A DNA stretch of 64,000 nt from CAVRQM01 sp963756975 (GTDB lineage Bacteria > Pseudomonadota > Alphaproteobacteria > Acetobacterales > Acetobacteraceae), in assembly GCA_963756975.1 (NCBI GenBank), contig CAVWPS010000002.1:744001-808000 (forward strand), given 5' to 3'. A program made the position numbers and the translations under genes. How positions within the stretch are numbered: position 1 is the stretch's first letter; every line of letters starts with the position of its first letter. The notes under the pieces were generated by a model. That model made no database searches. It was not told where the DNA came from and was given only the letters and a program-made list of their open reading frames with translations. Shown one piece after another: positions 1-8,068 of this stretch.

Positions 1-865
1 GGACGCGCGGTTCCGCGCGCATCAGGAGGATATCGGCAAGCTGAAGGTGCGGTCGGCATCGGGTGCCATGATCCCGCTCTCGGCGTTGTTGCGGATCAAG
101 CAGAGCGCCGGGCCGGAGCGCGCGATGCGCTACAACGGTTTCCTGTCGGCCGACGTGAACGGCGGGGCCGCACCCGGCTTCTCCACTGGCCAGGCGCAGG
201 CGGCGATCGCGCGGGTCGCGGCGGTCGCGTTGCCGAAGGGCTTCGCCTACGAGTGGACGGACCTCACGTACCAGCAAATCCTCGCGGGCAACTCGGCGGT
301 CGTCGTGTTCCCGGTGGCGTTGCTGCTGGTGTTCCTGGTGCTGGCGGCACAATACGAAAGTCTCACGCTGCCGCTCGCGATCATCCTGATCGTGCCGATG
401 GGATTGCTGGCCGCGTTGACGGGCGTCTGGCTGACGCATGGCGACAACAACGTGTTCACGCAGATCGGGCTGATCGTGCTCGTCGGGCTGTCGGCGAAGA
501 ACGCCATCCTGATCGTGGAATTCGCGCGGGAACTGGAGTTCGCCGGCCGCTCGCCGATTGAGGCCGCGATCGAGGCGAGCCGGTTGCGGTTGCGCCCGAT
601 CCTGATGACGTCGCTGGCGTTCATCATGGGTGTCGTGCCGCTCGCGATCTCGACCGGTGCGGGGGCGGAGATGCGGCGCGCGATGGGCGTCGCCGTGTTC
701 TCCGGCATGATCGGCGTCACCGCGTTCGGGCTGTTCCTGACGCCGGTGTTCTACGTCCTGCTGCGCCGCCTCGCCGGCAACCGGCCGCTGAAGCAGCACG
801 CGGGACACGCGGTCATCGCGGAGCCGCACGCGCCATCAGGCGCCGTTCCCGCCGGTGCCGACTAG
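1..865 (+). CDS. RND efflux transporter permease, C-terminal part (partial)
   Basis: This is the last ~287 codons of a proton-driven inner-membrane efflux permease of the HAE1 (AcrB-like) family; the start lies left of the window. The visible part opens with the end of the second porter domain (RNAQG-like segment, here IGKLKVRSASGAMIPLS). The C-terminal membrane bundle follows, with the family motifs LAAQYESLTLPLAI, GLSAKNAILIVEFA and RPILMTSLAFIMGVVPLA, then GAGAEMRRAMG before the last helices. It ends in a short hydrophilic tail. It belongs to a different subfamily from the MdtB-like permease at the right edge. Its last 30 bases overlap the convergent gene at 836-1327. The substrate cannot be told from this part. 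Confidence 0.93.
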   Translation, partial: DARFRAHQEDIGKLKVRSASGAMIPLSALLRIKQSAGPERAMRYNGFLSADVNGGAAPGFSTGQAQAAIARVAAVALPKGFAYEWTDLTYQQILAGNSAVVVFPVALLLVFLVLAAQYESLTLPLAIILIVPMGLLAALTGVWLTHGDNNVFTQIGLIVLVGLSAKNAILIVEFARELEFAGRSPIEAAIEASRLRLRPILMTSLAFIMGVVPLAISTGAGAEMRRAMGVAVFSGMIGVTAFGLFLTPVFYVLLRRLAGNRPLKQHAGHAVIAEPHAPSGAVPAGAD

Positions 866-1327
866 GCGTTTGGCTGCGGTCGCGCGGTGACCTCTGGCCG
901 GGAATAGCGACCCGGCCAGACCGAGCCCGTGGCGCGGCATGTTGACGTAGATCGTCTCGAGGTTGCCGGCGGGGACGACGTAGGTTTCGTGCCAGATGCC
1001 GACATCGCCGTTGGTGCCGACACTGCGGTTGAACGCCTGCCACGCCGGCAGGTGCGCCTTATTCGAGGAATGGGCGTACGCCTGCAGATGCGCGGCACTT
1101 TTCCAGTATTGCTGCGACCACAGGTTCCGCAGCCCGAAATGGCCGGTGGCCGACAGCAGGCCGAGTTCCGGATGCCGCGCCAACTCCCGCAGCATCTTCG
1201 GCATCGCGATCATCACCGGAAACCACTTCCAGACTTTCCAGAGCTTGTTGATCCGCATGCCGATGAGGAACACGACGACGCCCTCCTCGACTTCGGCGCA
1301 GACCCGCTCGTTCACGATCTCAACCAA
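836..1327 (-). CDS. DUF4188 domain protein (monooxygenase-like)
   Basis: A 163-residue protein that I recognise as a DUF4188 family member. Family landmarks are visible in order: VNERVCAEVEEGVVVFLIGMRIN at the N terminus, WKVWKWFPVMIAMPKMLREL, SQQYWKSAAHLQAYA, LPAWQAFNRSVG and GDVGIWHETYVV. Proteins of this family are often labelled putative monooxygenases because of a ferredoxin-like dimeric alpha/beta-barrel fold; no substrate is established that I can name. The start is TTG at 1327, chosen because GGGGAG sits six bases upstream; a GTG four codons further in is the alternative. It is the last gene of the minus-strand block that starts at lgt, and its 3' end overlaps the RND gene. Confidence 0.8.
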   Translation of the reverse strand: MVEIVNERVCAEVEEGVVVFLIGMRINKLWKVWKWFPVMIAMPKMLRELARHPELGLLSATGHFGLRNLWSQQYWKSAAHLQAYAHSSNKAHLPAWQAFNRSVGTNGDVGIWHETYVVPAGNLETIYVNMPRHGLGLAGSLFPARGHRATAAKRLVGTGGNGA

Positions 1328-1349
1328 AGCGATCTCCCCTCAGGCGCCG

Positions 1350-2240
1350 CTAGCTTCCCGGCGCCTTCTCCCGCCGGTTCCCCGTCTGCTGCAAGATCAC
1401 GTCCTTCACGCCGCCCGCGGCCTCCTTGGCCACGGCGACCGCGACATCCCCCCAAAAGCCGGAGACGCTCTCGGGCGGCACCTCGTTGATCTGCACGATC
1501 CGGCCCCGCTCCATGCCCCGGCTGTCGGTCACGATCCATTGCAGTTCGATCCGCAGCGTCCCGTTCAGGCCGGGCGCGGTCGCGACCTGCCCGGCGACGG
1601 AGAAGTCGGCCTGGTCGGCCCGGTCCTCGACCGTCTCGCCGTAGCCGGGAAGCTGGGCCAGCATCTGGCGCGTCAGCGATTTGTCGCCGTCGCCCGGGGC
1701 CCCCGTCACCTCCGCCACGTAGACGCGGGCCGGGCGGTTGCGGAGGCTGTTCGGGTCGCTCTCCTGCCGCGCCGCCTCGAGCTTTTCGAGCAACGCGACG
1801 ATGCCCGGGGCCGCCTGGGCCGCCACGGCCTTGAGCGTGGCGGGGTCGGCCGCCGACCATAGGGCGGAGGCGACGGGGGCACCCTGCGTGACGCCTTTCG
1901 AGACGTCCTTCTGGTCGCGCAGCTCGAAGCTCGGCGTGACCTGGCCGTCCTGCAACTCGGCTTCCAGCAACAGCCGCCAGTCGCCTTTCTTGGCGGGCTC
2001 GGCCACGGCGGGGAGTTCGTTGTCGACCAGCGCGTTCGCCACGTCGTCGGCGAGCCCCGCGCCGGCCGCGTCGGGCAGCAGCGCGTCGACCGGCGGCTGC
2101 ACCGCGAGCCGGGCGGGCGGCGGCTGGGACAATCTGCGCGCGGTCGCACCGGGCGAGCCCTGGAACGGGCGCGGCAGGTTGCCGCAGCCGGCCAGCAGCA
2201 ACAGTCCGGCGATCAGGGCGGCGCTAGGTCGTGAGGACAC
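1350..2240 (-). CDS. Predicted outer-membrane or periplasmic lipoprotein of unknown function
   Basis: A 296-residue protein with a clear type II signal: a short basic N terminus, a hydrophobic run (ALIAGLLLL) and lipobox LAGC with the lipidated Cys at residue 19. The mature part begins with a low-complexity Ala/Pro linker and then has a globular region with alternating strands (WRLLLEAEL, TLRIELQWIV, ARVYVAEVTG). It resembles uncharacterised lipoproteins found next to lgt/midA/pgeF in Acetobacteraceae; I know no function. The ATG at 2240 lies inside the 3' end of the upstream micro-ORF (2224-2301), so the two are probably translationally coupled. Confidence 0.75.
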   Translation of the reverse strand: MSSRPSAALIAGLLLLAGCGNLPRPFQGSPGATARRLSQPPPARLAVQPPVDALLPDAAGAGLADDVANALVDNELPAVAEPAKKGDWRLLLEAELQDGQVTPSFELRDQKDVSKGVTQGAPVASALWSAADPATLKAVAAQAAPGIVALLEKLEAARQESDPNSLRNRPARVYVAEVTGAPGDGDKSLTRQMLAQLPGYGETVEDRADQADFSVAGQVATAPGLNGTLRIELQWIVTDSRGMERGRIVQINEVPPESVSGFWGDVAVAVAKEAAGGVKDVILQQTGNRREKAPGS

Positions 2241-2301
2241 AGGACACCAGACCGGTGAGCAGAAGCAGGACCAGGAAGCCGAGAAAGTAGGGGTGCATCA
2301 T
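2224..2301 (-). CDS. 25-residue hydrophobic micropeptide
   Basis: A tiny open frame of 25 codons plus TAG. It begins ATG ATG, and the first ATG overlaps the pgeF stop as ATGA (2298-2301). Its end overlaps the lipoprotein start by 17 bases. The product is nearly all hydrophobic (core LGFLVLLLLTGL) and carries LVSC, so it would be a single-span membrane peptide or possibly a minimal lipoprotein. The position, chained on both sides by overlaps, argues for real translation. No homologue comes to mind, and it could instead be a passive coupling leader for the lipoprotein gene. Confidence 0.45.
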   Translation of the reverse strand: MMHPYFLGFLVLLLLTGLVSCVLTT

Positions 2302-3027
2302 CGAAAGGAGGATCCGTTGCGGATGGCCGACATCTGATGCCCGATCGCGCCGCCGCCGGAAAGCGTGCGGCGGCGATGGCTCCAGAACCGGTCGTCGGCC
2401 AGCGTGTCCGCGCGGGCATGGCCGACGATGGCACCGGCGACGGTCAGCCGGTGCGCGCAGTAGCCGGCCAGGTCGAACCACCACTTGCCGGGATTGCCCG
2501 GCCTGAGAAACGCGCCGCCCACCTGGTCGGCCACGTCCGCACCCACCTCGTAGCTGTCCTGGCCGATGCACGGGCCGACGCACGCGCGGATGTCGCGCGC
2601 GCCGAGCGTCCGCATGGCGTCGAGGGTCGCTTCCAGCACGCCCGCCACGGCTCCGCGCCAGCCCGCGTGGGCGGCGGCCACGATCCCGTCGGCGGCGAAC
2701 AGGACGGGCGCGCAGTCGGCGGTGATGACGACCAGCGCCAGGCCGGGCTGCCGCGTCACCAGCGCGTCGGCGCGCGGCCCCTCGCCCGGCTTCCACGGCG
2801 TGTCCACCACGGCGACGTCGATGCCGTGGACCTGATGGCAGCCGATCGAGTTCGTCCGCCCCGAGTTCGGCCGCCACGCGCCGCCGGTTTTCCGCGATGC
2901 GCGCAGGATCGTCGGCGGAGGACGAGGAGCCGTTCAGGCTGGCGTACGGCCCCTCCGACACGCCGCCCTCGCGGGTGAAGAAGCCGTGCGGCGTTTTTAG
3001 CGCGGGGTCCGTCAGCCGGGGGATCAT
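2298..3027 (-). pseudogene. pgeF: Polyphenol oxidase / laccase-domain family protein (PgeF/YfiH), frameshifted
   Basis: Family: purine nucleoside phosphorylase/laccase-domain protein (YfiH, DUF152), implicated in cell-wall precursor editing and purine nucleoside turnover. The first frame (from ATG 3027) gives HGFFTREGGVSEGPYASLN and ends usefully at AAELGADEL. The second frame resumes with IGCHQVHGIDVAVVD, VITADCAPVLF, AAHAGWRGAV and VGPCIGQDSYEV, which supply the metal-binding His/Cys/His set. Removing one base near 2847 joins the two frames seamlessly and gives a protein of about 242 residues, normal for the family. The start overlaps the midA stop (ATGA). This is either a sequencing error or a recent break; the downstream half lacks any obvious own start. 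Confidence 0.85.
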
Positions 3028-3972
3028 GCGGAAAAGCCCGCCGGTTCGGGCAGGTCGGGGTGGGTGATGGCGAGCACCTTGAACAGCCGGCCCATGCCGC
3101 CCGGTTCCGACAATCGCGCCGCACCGTCGAGCAAGGCGGCGGCCCCGCGCACGTCGCGGCCGCGCGCCAAAACGCCGGTGCGGTGCTGCAGGCCGAGGCG
3201 GGTCAGGAACAGACCTTGCGGGATCGGCCCGAAGACGGCGGCACCGGCGTGACGGGCGATGTCGGCCAAGCCGGCGAAATCGACGTGGGCGGTCAGGTCA
3301 CACTCTCCAGGATCGGTGAACGGATCGGCGGGCTTGCCATCCCTGAGCGCCTGCAGCGAGTTTTCCACTCCCTCGCCGCCGTAATCGACGAACAGCGCGG
3401 CTCCCCCGAAGGTTCTGACACGCATTGCCGTGTCGCGGACGAACTCGGCGGCCGCTTCGGACCATTCGGTCGTCTCGCGCTCCGGCGGTTCGGCCGCGAG
3501 ATCGTGCGGCCCGTCCAGGTCCACGAACCGCTCCGTCCAGCCATCCGGTGCCCGACGCCATTGCCGGATCGGCAGGGCGTCCAGAAACTCGTTCGCCAGC
3601 AGGATCGCCGGGCCGTCCGGCACGCTCGCCAGCGTGTCGTGCCATTGCGCGGTCAACCCGCCCGGCCTGCGCCGCCCGCAGCGCTCCCGAGGTTTCGATC
3701 AGGTGCGTTTGTGCCGCCTTGGCAAAGGCAGGTGCCACGGCCGTCACCGCCCGTCGCGCGTCGGCCATCAGCGTGCCACGGCCGGGACCGGCCTCGATCA
3801 GCAGGACCGGGTCGGGCGAGCCCATCGCGCGCCATGTCTCGGCCGCCCAGAGACCGAGCAACTCGCCGAATACCTGCGAGATTTCGGGCGAGGTGGTGAA
3901 GTCGGCGAACGGGTTCTTGGTCGCGTAATAGAGCGCGTTGGCGCGGGCCATGAACACGTCGAGCCGCTCCAT
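3024..3972 (-). pseudogene. MidA/NDUFAF7-type SAM-dependent methyltransferase, frameshifted
   Basis: A class I methyltransferase of the MidA (COG1565) family; the mitochondrial relative methylates a complex I subunit. The N-terminal frame starts at ATG 3972 with MERLDVFMARANALYYATKN, the typical NPFADFTTSPEISQVFGELLG segment and the SAM-binding EAGPGRGTLMAD. The C-terminal frame (3024-3656) carries LLANEFLDALPI and ends normally. Deleting one base in the CCC/GGG run near 3657 links them into a protein of about 315 residues. The ATG shares a base with the lgt stop (TGATG). Without repair the product would be truncated after the SAM site. Confidence 0.85.
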
Positions 3973-4808
3973 CAGGCCGGGGCCGTCACCGCGACACGGC
4001 GGGCACGGACCATCAGCACGAGGCCCGCGATGAACATCGGGATCGACAGCAACTGCCCCATCGTCACCCCGCCGGCGAGGAAGCCCATGAACACGTCCGG
4101 CTCGCGAAAATGCTCGCCGATGATGCGCGCCACCGCGTAGCCGGCCAGGAACGCGCCGGTCAGGAAACCGTAGCGGGCGCGCAGGCCCGGCCGGCGCACC
4201 AGGATCACCATGACGATGAACAGTACGATGCCCTCGAGCGTCGCCTGATAGAGCTGGCTCGGGTGGCGCGGCACGCCGTCGAGAAAGTAGATCGTGCCGT
4301 CCGGGGCCTGATGCGGCTCCGGAAAGATCATCGCCCACGGCAGCGACGACGGCCGGCCGTACAGCTCGCCGTTGATGAAGTTGGCGATGCGGCCGAGGAA
4401 CAGGCCGATCGGGGCGGCGACGGCGATGCGGTCGGCCAGGCCGAGGATCGGGATGCGCTGGCGATACGCATACAGGGTGATCGCGAACGCGACCCCGAGC
4501 ATGCCGCCGTGGAACGACATCCCGCCGCCCCAGACCTCGAAAATGGTCCATGGGGCGGGCAGGAATTTCAGCGGCTGGTAGAACAGCACGTAGCCGAGCC
4601 GGCCGCCGACGACGACGCCCAGGATCGCCCAGGTCAGGAAGTCGTCCACCTGCAGCACCGTCGCGACCGGAGGGGTCGCGCGCGCCAGCCGGCGGACCAG
4701 CCGCCAGCCGAGCAGCAGGGCGGTGATGTACGCCAGCGCGTACCAGCGGATCGACAACGGCCCGATCTGTACCAGCACCGGGTCGAATTTCGGGAATTTC
4801 AGCGCCAT
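3972..4808 (-). CDS. lgt: Prolipoprotein diacylglyceryl transferase
   Basis: Lgt transfers diacylglycerol from phosphatidylglycerol to the lipobox Cys of prolipoproteins in the inner membrane. The 278-residue protein has about seven membrane spans and the family signature region: FHGGMLG, then GRIANFINGELYGR with the essential Arg/Asn/Glu set, and HPSQLYQATLEG near the end. The ATG at 4808 begins MALKFPKFDPVLVQIGPLSIRWYAL, the usual N terminus; the frame stays open further upstream but lacks family similarity there. It is first in the lgt-midA-pgeF-lipoprotein block and divergent from ubiK. Confidence 0.95.
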   Translation of the reverse strand: MALKFPKFDPVLVQIGPLSIRWYALAYITALLLGWRLVRRLARATPPVATVLQVDDFLTWAILGVVVGGRLGYVLFYQPLKFLPAPWTIFEVWGGGMSFHGGMLGVAFAITLYAYRQRIPILGLADRIAVAAPIGLFLGRIANFINGELYGRPSSLPWAMIFPEPHQAPDGTIYFLDGVPRHPSQLYQATLEGIVLFIVMVILVRRPGLRARYGFLTGAFLAGYAVARIIGEHFREPDVFMGFLAGGVTMGQLLSIPMFIAGLVLMVRARRVAVTAPA

Positions 4809-4895
4809 AAACGGCGGGGTGTGCGCGCGACCATGGCCGTCCCTATATGTCGCCGGCCGGCTTCGGAACAGCCGGCGCAACGTCAGGAGCCTCCC

Positions 4896-5210
4896 ATGGC
4901 CGATCGCCCCCGCTTTTTCGACGACCTGGCCGGCGTGGCCGGGGGTGCGATGTCCGCGCTGATGGGCGTGCGCGACGAGGTCGAAAGTCTCGTGCGGGCC
5001 CGGGTGAGCGAGGCGGTGGCGCATTTCGACATCGCCAAGCGCGAGGAGATCGAGGCCGCGCACCAGATGGCGGCCAACGCGCGGGCCGGGCAGGAACTGG
5101 CGGAGGCGCGGCTCGATGCGCTCGAGGCACGGCTTGCCGCACTTGAGGCCGCGATGGAGCCGAAGGTGCGCCCGGCCGTGTCGGGTGGTGGGCCGGGCAT
5201 GATCGCCTAG
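4896..5210 (+). CDS. ubiK: Ubiquinone biosynthesis accessory factor UbiK (BMFP/DUF526 family)
   Basis: A 104-residue protein: an N-terminal amphipathic segment (FFDDLAGVAGGAMSAL) followed by a long helix with a coiled-coil pattern (RLDALEARLAALEAAM). This is the layout of the BMFP/UbiK family, whose members form trimers and assist aerobic ubiquinone synthesis at the membrane. The ATG at 4896 follows CAGGAG at 4884-4889. The C-terminal ~15 residues are Gly/Pro-rich and unconserved. It is divergent from lgt with 87 bases between them, which must hold both promoters. The symbol rests on family resemblance only. Confidence 0.75.
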   Translation: MADRPRFFDDLAGVAGGAMSALMGVRDEVESLVRARVSEAVAHFDIAKREEIEAAHQMAANARAGQELAEARLDALEARLAALEAAMEPKVRPAVSGGGPGMIA

Positions 5211-5374
5211 GGCGTTAGCCGCCGTCGCTCGACTGTCACACGAGGCGACTCGTCCGTGCCCTTGCGGCGCAACACCTGTGGCACGTAGCCTACAGATGTG
5301 GTCGTAGAGCCGATCCGGCTTTTGACGGTTCAGCTTCACGGCCCCGCCCGCGTCTTCAATTCCAGGAGGACCGC

Positions 5375-5878
5375 ATGTCAGCCCACACCAGCCCGATCTC
5401 CGACGCCGCCGCGAACCCGCTCGACACGATCGAGCAGATCGTGGGCGCCAACGATTGGCAGTTCGACCGCCGCTCCGACGCCGAAATGGCGGCCGAGGCG
5501 CCGGGCCAGTGGTGCGACTACGGCCTGTATTTCTCGTGGTCGGACGAGATCCGGGCGATGCATTTCCACTGCGCGTTCGACCTCAAGGTGCCGGTGGCAC
5601 GGCGCGGCGCGCTGTACGAGCTGCTGGCGCTGGCCAACGACCGGCTGTGGATCGGCCATTTCGCCATGAACACCGAGGACGGGTCGCCGATCTTCCGGCA
5701 CTCGGTGTTGCTGCGTGGCGCGCCGGGCGCGTCGGCCGAAAGCCTCGAGGACATGGTCGACATCGCGATCACCGAGTGCGAGCGGTTCTACCCGGCGTTC
5801 CAGTTCGTGCTGTGGGGCGGCAAGGCCCCGGCCGAGGCGCTGGAGATGGCGCTGCTGGAGTGCGCCGGCGAGGCATGA
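5375..5878 (+). CDS. YbjN domain-containing protein
   Basis: A 167-residue soluble protein of the YbjN superfamily, related to type III secretion chaperone-like folds and common in alphaproteobacteria beside proC. Visible family features are WCDYGLYFSWSDEIRAMHFHC near the start of the domain, a paired-strand core (MNTEDGSPIFRHSVLLRG) and the final helix ITECERFYPAFQFVLWGG. The ATG at 5375 has AGGAGG at 5364-5369. It overlaps proC by four bases (ATGA), so the two are an operon. Its biochemical role is unknown. Confidence 0.85.
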   Translation: MSAHTSPISDAAANPLDTIEQIVGANDWQFDRRSDAEMAAEAPGQWCDYGLYFSWSDEIRAMHFHCAFDLKVPVARRGALYELLALANDRLWIGHFAMNTEDGSPIFRHSVLLRGAPGASAESLEDMVDIAITECERFYPAFQFVLWGGKAPAEALEMALLECAGEA

Positions 5879-6651
5879 TGCTGCCGCCCATCCTGCTGAT
5901 CGGCCACGGCCGGATGGGCTCCGCGATGCTGGCCGGCTGGCGCGAGCGCGGGATCGAGGCGGCTTATGCGGTCGATCCGGCGGCCGACGGGTCGGACCCG
6001 TTTGTCGTGACGTCGGTGCCCGAGGGTTTTCGCCCGGCGGCCGTGGTGCTGGCGGTGAAACCGCAGATGTCGGCGGCGGCTTTGCCATCGGTCGCGCGGT
6101 TTCGGGACGCGGTGTTTTTGTCGATCATGGCGGGGCGGACTGTCGCCTCGCTTCGGGATGCGTTGGGCGGTGCCCCCTCAGTCGTGAGAGCGATGCCGAA
6201 CACGCCTGCGGCGATCCGGCAGGGCATTTCGGTGGCGTTTGCCGGGCCCGGAGTAACGGAACCTCAGCGAAGCTTATGCGACGACCTTCTCCGCGCCGTG
6301 GGTGAGGTCGCCTGGACCGAGGACGAGGGCGAACTCGACGCCGTCACCGCGCTGTCGGGCGGCGGTCCGGCCTACGTGTTCCTGCTGGCCGAGGTAATGG
6401 AGGCGGCCGGGATCGCCCAGGGCCTGTCCCCAGCACTGTCGCGGCAGCTCGCCCGGGTCACGGTCAGCGGGGCCGGGGCGCTGCTTGCCGCGTCGGACGA
6501 GGACGCGGCGGCGTTGCGGCGCGCGGTGACGAGCCCGGCGGGGACGACCGAGCGTGCCTTGGCCGTGCTGATGGAACGCGACGCATGGCCCGCGTTGATG
6601 GAGCGTGCGATCACGGCGGCCACGCAGCGGTCGCGCGAACTCGCGGGCTGA
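5875..6651 (+). CDS. proC: Pyrroline-5-carboxylate reductase
   Basis: ProC reduces 1-pyrroline-5-carboxylate to proline with NAD(P)H, the last step of proline synthesis in the cytoplasm. The 258-residue protein (usual ~260-270) has the Rossmann motif IGHGRMGSAML at the N terminus, MPNTPAAIRQG in the middle, and the C-terminal dimer domain with ALSGGGPAYVFLLAE and TSPAGTTERAL. The start is ATG ATG at 5875/5878, overlapping the ybjN stop. Nothing is missing from the family pattern. Confidence 0.95.
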   Translation: MMLPPILLIGHGRMGSAMLAGWRERGIEAAYAVDPAADGSDPFVVTSVPEGFRPAAVVLAVKPQMSAAALPSVARFRDAVFLSIMAGRTVASLRDALGGAPSVVRAMPNTPAAIRQGISVAFAGPGVTEPQRSLCDDLLRAVGEVAWTEDEGELDAVTALSGGGPAYVFLLAEVMEAAGIAQGLSPALSRQLARVTVSGAGALLAASDEDAAALRRAVTSPAGTTERALAVLMERDAWPALMERAITAATQRSRELAG

Positions 6652-6676
6652 CGACGTTTCGGGCTGACATCGGGCG

Positions 6677-7453
6677 ATGGGGACTCATATGGCCGACATG
6701 GATGATGATCGCACGTTCGACGAGGACCTGATCGGGGCCACCTTCACGCTCGCGGCCGATGTGGGCTGGCACAAGGTCAGCGTCGTCGCGGCGGCGCGCG
6801 CGGCCGGCCTGCCGCTCGACCGGGCGCGCGAACGGTTTCCGGGCAAGACCGCGGTGCTGCTGAAATTCGGCCGGATGGCGGACCAGGCGGCGATCGCGCA
6901 CGGCGACGAGGACGGACCGAGCCGCGACCGGCTGTTCGACGCGACGATGCGGCGGATCGACGTGTTGCAGGCGCACCGCGCGGGCGTGCTGGCACTGCGC
7001 GAGTATCTGCCGGCGCGGCCGATGCTGACGATGATGCTGGGAGCCGCCACGCTGACCAGCATGGCGTGGCTGCTCGGTTCGGCCGGGATCGACGCGCAGG
7101 GCGGCATCGGGTTTTTGCGCGTCCAGGGGATGAACGCCGTCTGGCTGTATACCGTGCGGGCCTGGATGACGGACGACAGCATCGACCTCGCGGCGACGAT
7201 GCGGGCTTTGGACAAGGCGCTCGATCAGGCGGTCCGCGCCGAGGGCTGGCTCGGGCGCGGACAGAACGAGGCACCGCCGCCCTTCCCGGAGCCGCCGCCG
7301 GGCGCGGAAGCGTCGTCCGAGATGTCGGTGGCCGACACCGCCGCGTTCGATTTCGCGGCCTCGGAGGCCGATCTGGTCGTGGAGCCGGACGGGACGCTGC
7401 CCCGAACGCTGCCCGACACCGCCGCCCCGCCGCCGAAATCGCCGCCCGTTTGA
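6677..7453 (+). CDS. TetR-like regulatory protein upstream of a phasin
   Basis: A 258-residue protein whose N-terminal ~60 residues look like a TetR-type helix-turn-helix, with the pattern FTLAADVGWHKVSVVAAARAAG then a short loop and FPGKTAVLLKFGR. An all-helical ligand domain follows. The last ~55 residues are an acidic, Pro-rich tail that is probably disordered. The recognition helix is a weak match, so a COQ9-like, non-DNA-binding TetR fold is also possible. Its position 75 bases before the phasin gene, on the same strand, suggests a link to polyhydroxyalkanoate granules or membrane lipid homeostasis; that is inference. Start choice is uncertain, with ATGs at 6677, 6689 and 6698. Confidence 0.6.
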   Translation: MGTHMADMDDDRTFDEDLIGATFTLAADVGWHKVSVVAAARAAGLPLDRARERFPGKTAVLLKFGRMADQAAIAHGDEDGPSRDRLFDATMRRIDVLQAHRAGVLALREYLPARPMLTMMLGAATLTSMAWLLGSAGIDAQGGIGFLRVQGMNAVWLYTVRAWMTDDSIDLAATMRALDKALDQAVRAEGWLGRGQNEAPPPFPEPPPGAEASSEMSVADTAAFDFAASEADLVVEPDGTLPRTLPDTAAPPPKSPPV

Positions 7454-7528
7454 CAACTGTCTTCTTGCGGGCAAAGGGGTTCGAGTCGTAACTGCCCACG
7501 CATTCACGTCCAAGAGGAGCAAGTCCCG

Positions 7529-8029
7529 ATGAGCGACAACGAGCAGGCCAAGTCCGACGCCACGAACGCGTTCTCGACCGCGATGTCGACCGCGACGGCT
7601 CATGCGAAGTCGATGACCGATGACATTGCGAAGATGTTCGGCGGCATGCGACCGGGCGCGATGCCCGACACCGAGGCGCTGATGGCCGCGCACAAGCGCA
7701 ACCTCGAGACGCTGACGGCCGCCAACCGGGTCGCCATGGAAGGCACGCAGGCGATCGTGCGGCGGAACATGGAAATCATGCAGCAGACGATGGCGGAACT
7801 CGGTGAGACGATGCGCTCGATGACCTCGGCCGACACCGCGCAGGACCGCGCCACGCGCCAGGCCGATCTGCTTCGCCGCGCCTACGAGCGGACGGTCGCC
7901 AATGCGCGCGAACTCGGCGACATGATCCAGCACGCGAACACCGAGGCGATGGGTGTCCTGAACGGCCGGGTCGTCGAAGCCATGGACGAGGTCCGCGCCA
8001 TGATCGAGAAATCCAAAGCGAAGAACTGA
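7529..8029 (+). CDS. Phasin family protein
   Basis: A 166-residue, almost entirely helical amphipathic protein (TAFSTAMSTATAHAKSM, NLETLTAANRVAMEGTQAIVRRNMEIMQQTMAEL) with the phasin_2 pattern. Phasins coat polyhydroxyalkanoate granules; some family members instead bind membranes or stress granules. The ATG at 7529 is preceded by AGAGGAGCAAG, a strong ribosome site expected for an abundant protein. There is no PHA synthase in the window. Confidence 0.85.
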   Translation: MSDNEQAKSDATNAFSTAMSTATAHAKSMTDDIAKMFGGMRPGAMPDTEALMAAHKRNLETLTAANRVAMEGTQAIVRRNMEIMQQTMAELGETMRSMTSADTAQDRATRQADLLRRAYERTVANARELGDMIQHANTEAMGVLNGRVVEAMDEVRAMIEKSKAKN

Positions 8030-8040
8030 CCCGCCGGCGT

Positions 8041-8068
8041 CGCGCGCCGCCTACCAGACCGGCGCGCG
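8041..8068. terminator. Candidate shared hairpin between convergent genes
   Basis: CGCGCGCCG at 8041-8049 is the exact reverse complement of CGGCGCGCG at 8060-8068, with a 10-base loop. It lies just after the phasin stop (8029) and spans the last codons of the convergent rhamnan-synthesis gene. There is no U tract on either strand. In DNA this GC-rich a 9-bp palindrome is weak evidence, so this is a possible stabilising 3' end rather than a proven terminator. Confidence 0.35.

Noticed and set aside
2300..2335. AAAGGAGGATCC on the plus strand, a perfect ribosome-site match
   Set aside because: The following frame hits a stop within a few codons or only opens into a shadow of pgeF; it is the complement of the coupled micro-ORF start region.
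3980..5339. Extended N terminus of lgt (open to 5339)
   Set aside because: The extra part is antisense to ubiK and lacks Lgt similarity; the ATG at 4808 gives the family N terminus.
7478..7487. GGTTCGAGTC, a T-loop-like tRNA motif
   Set aside because: No acceptor or anticodon stem can be built around it, and the phasin ribosome site follows closely.
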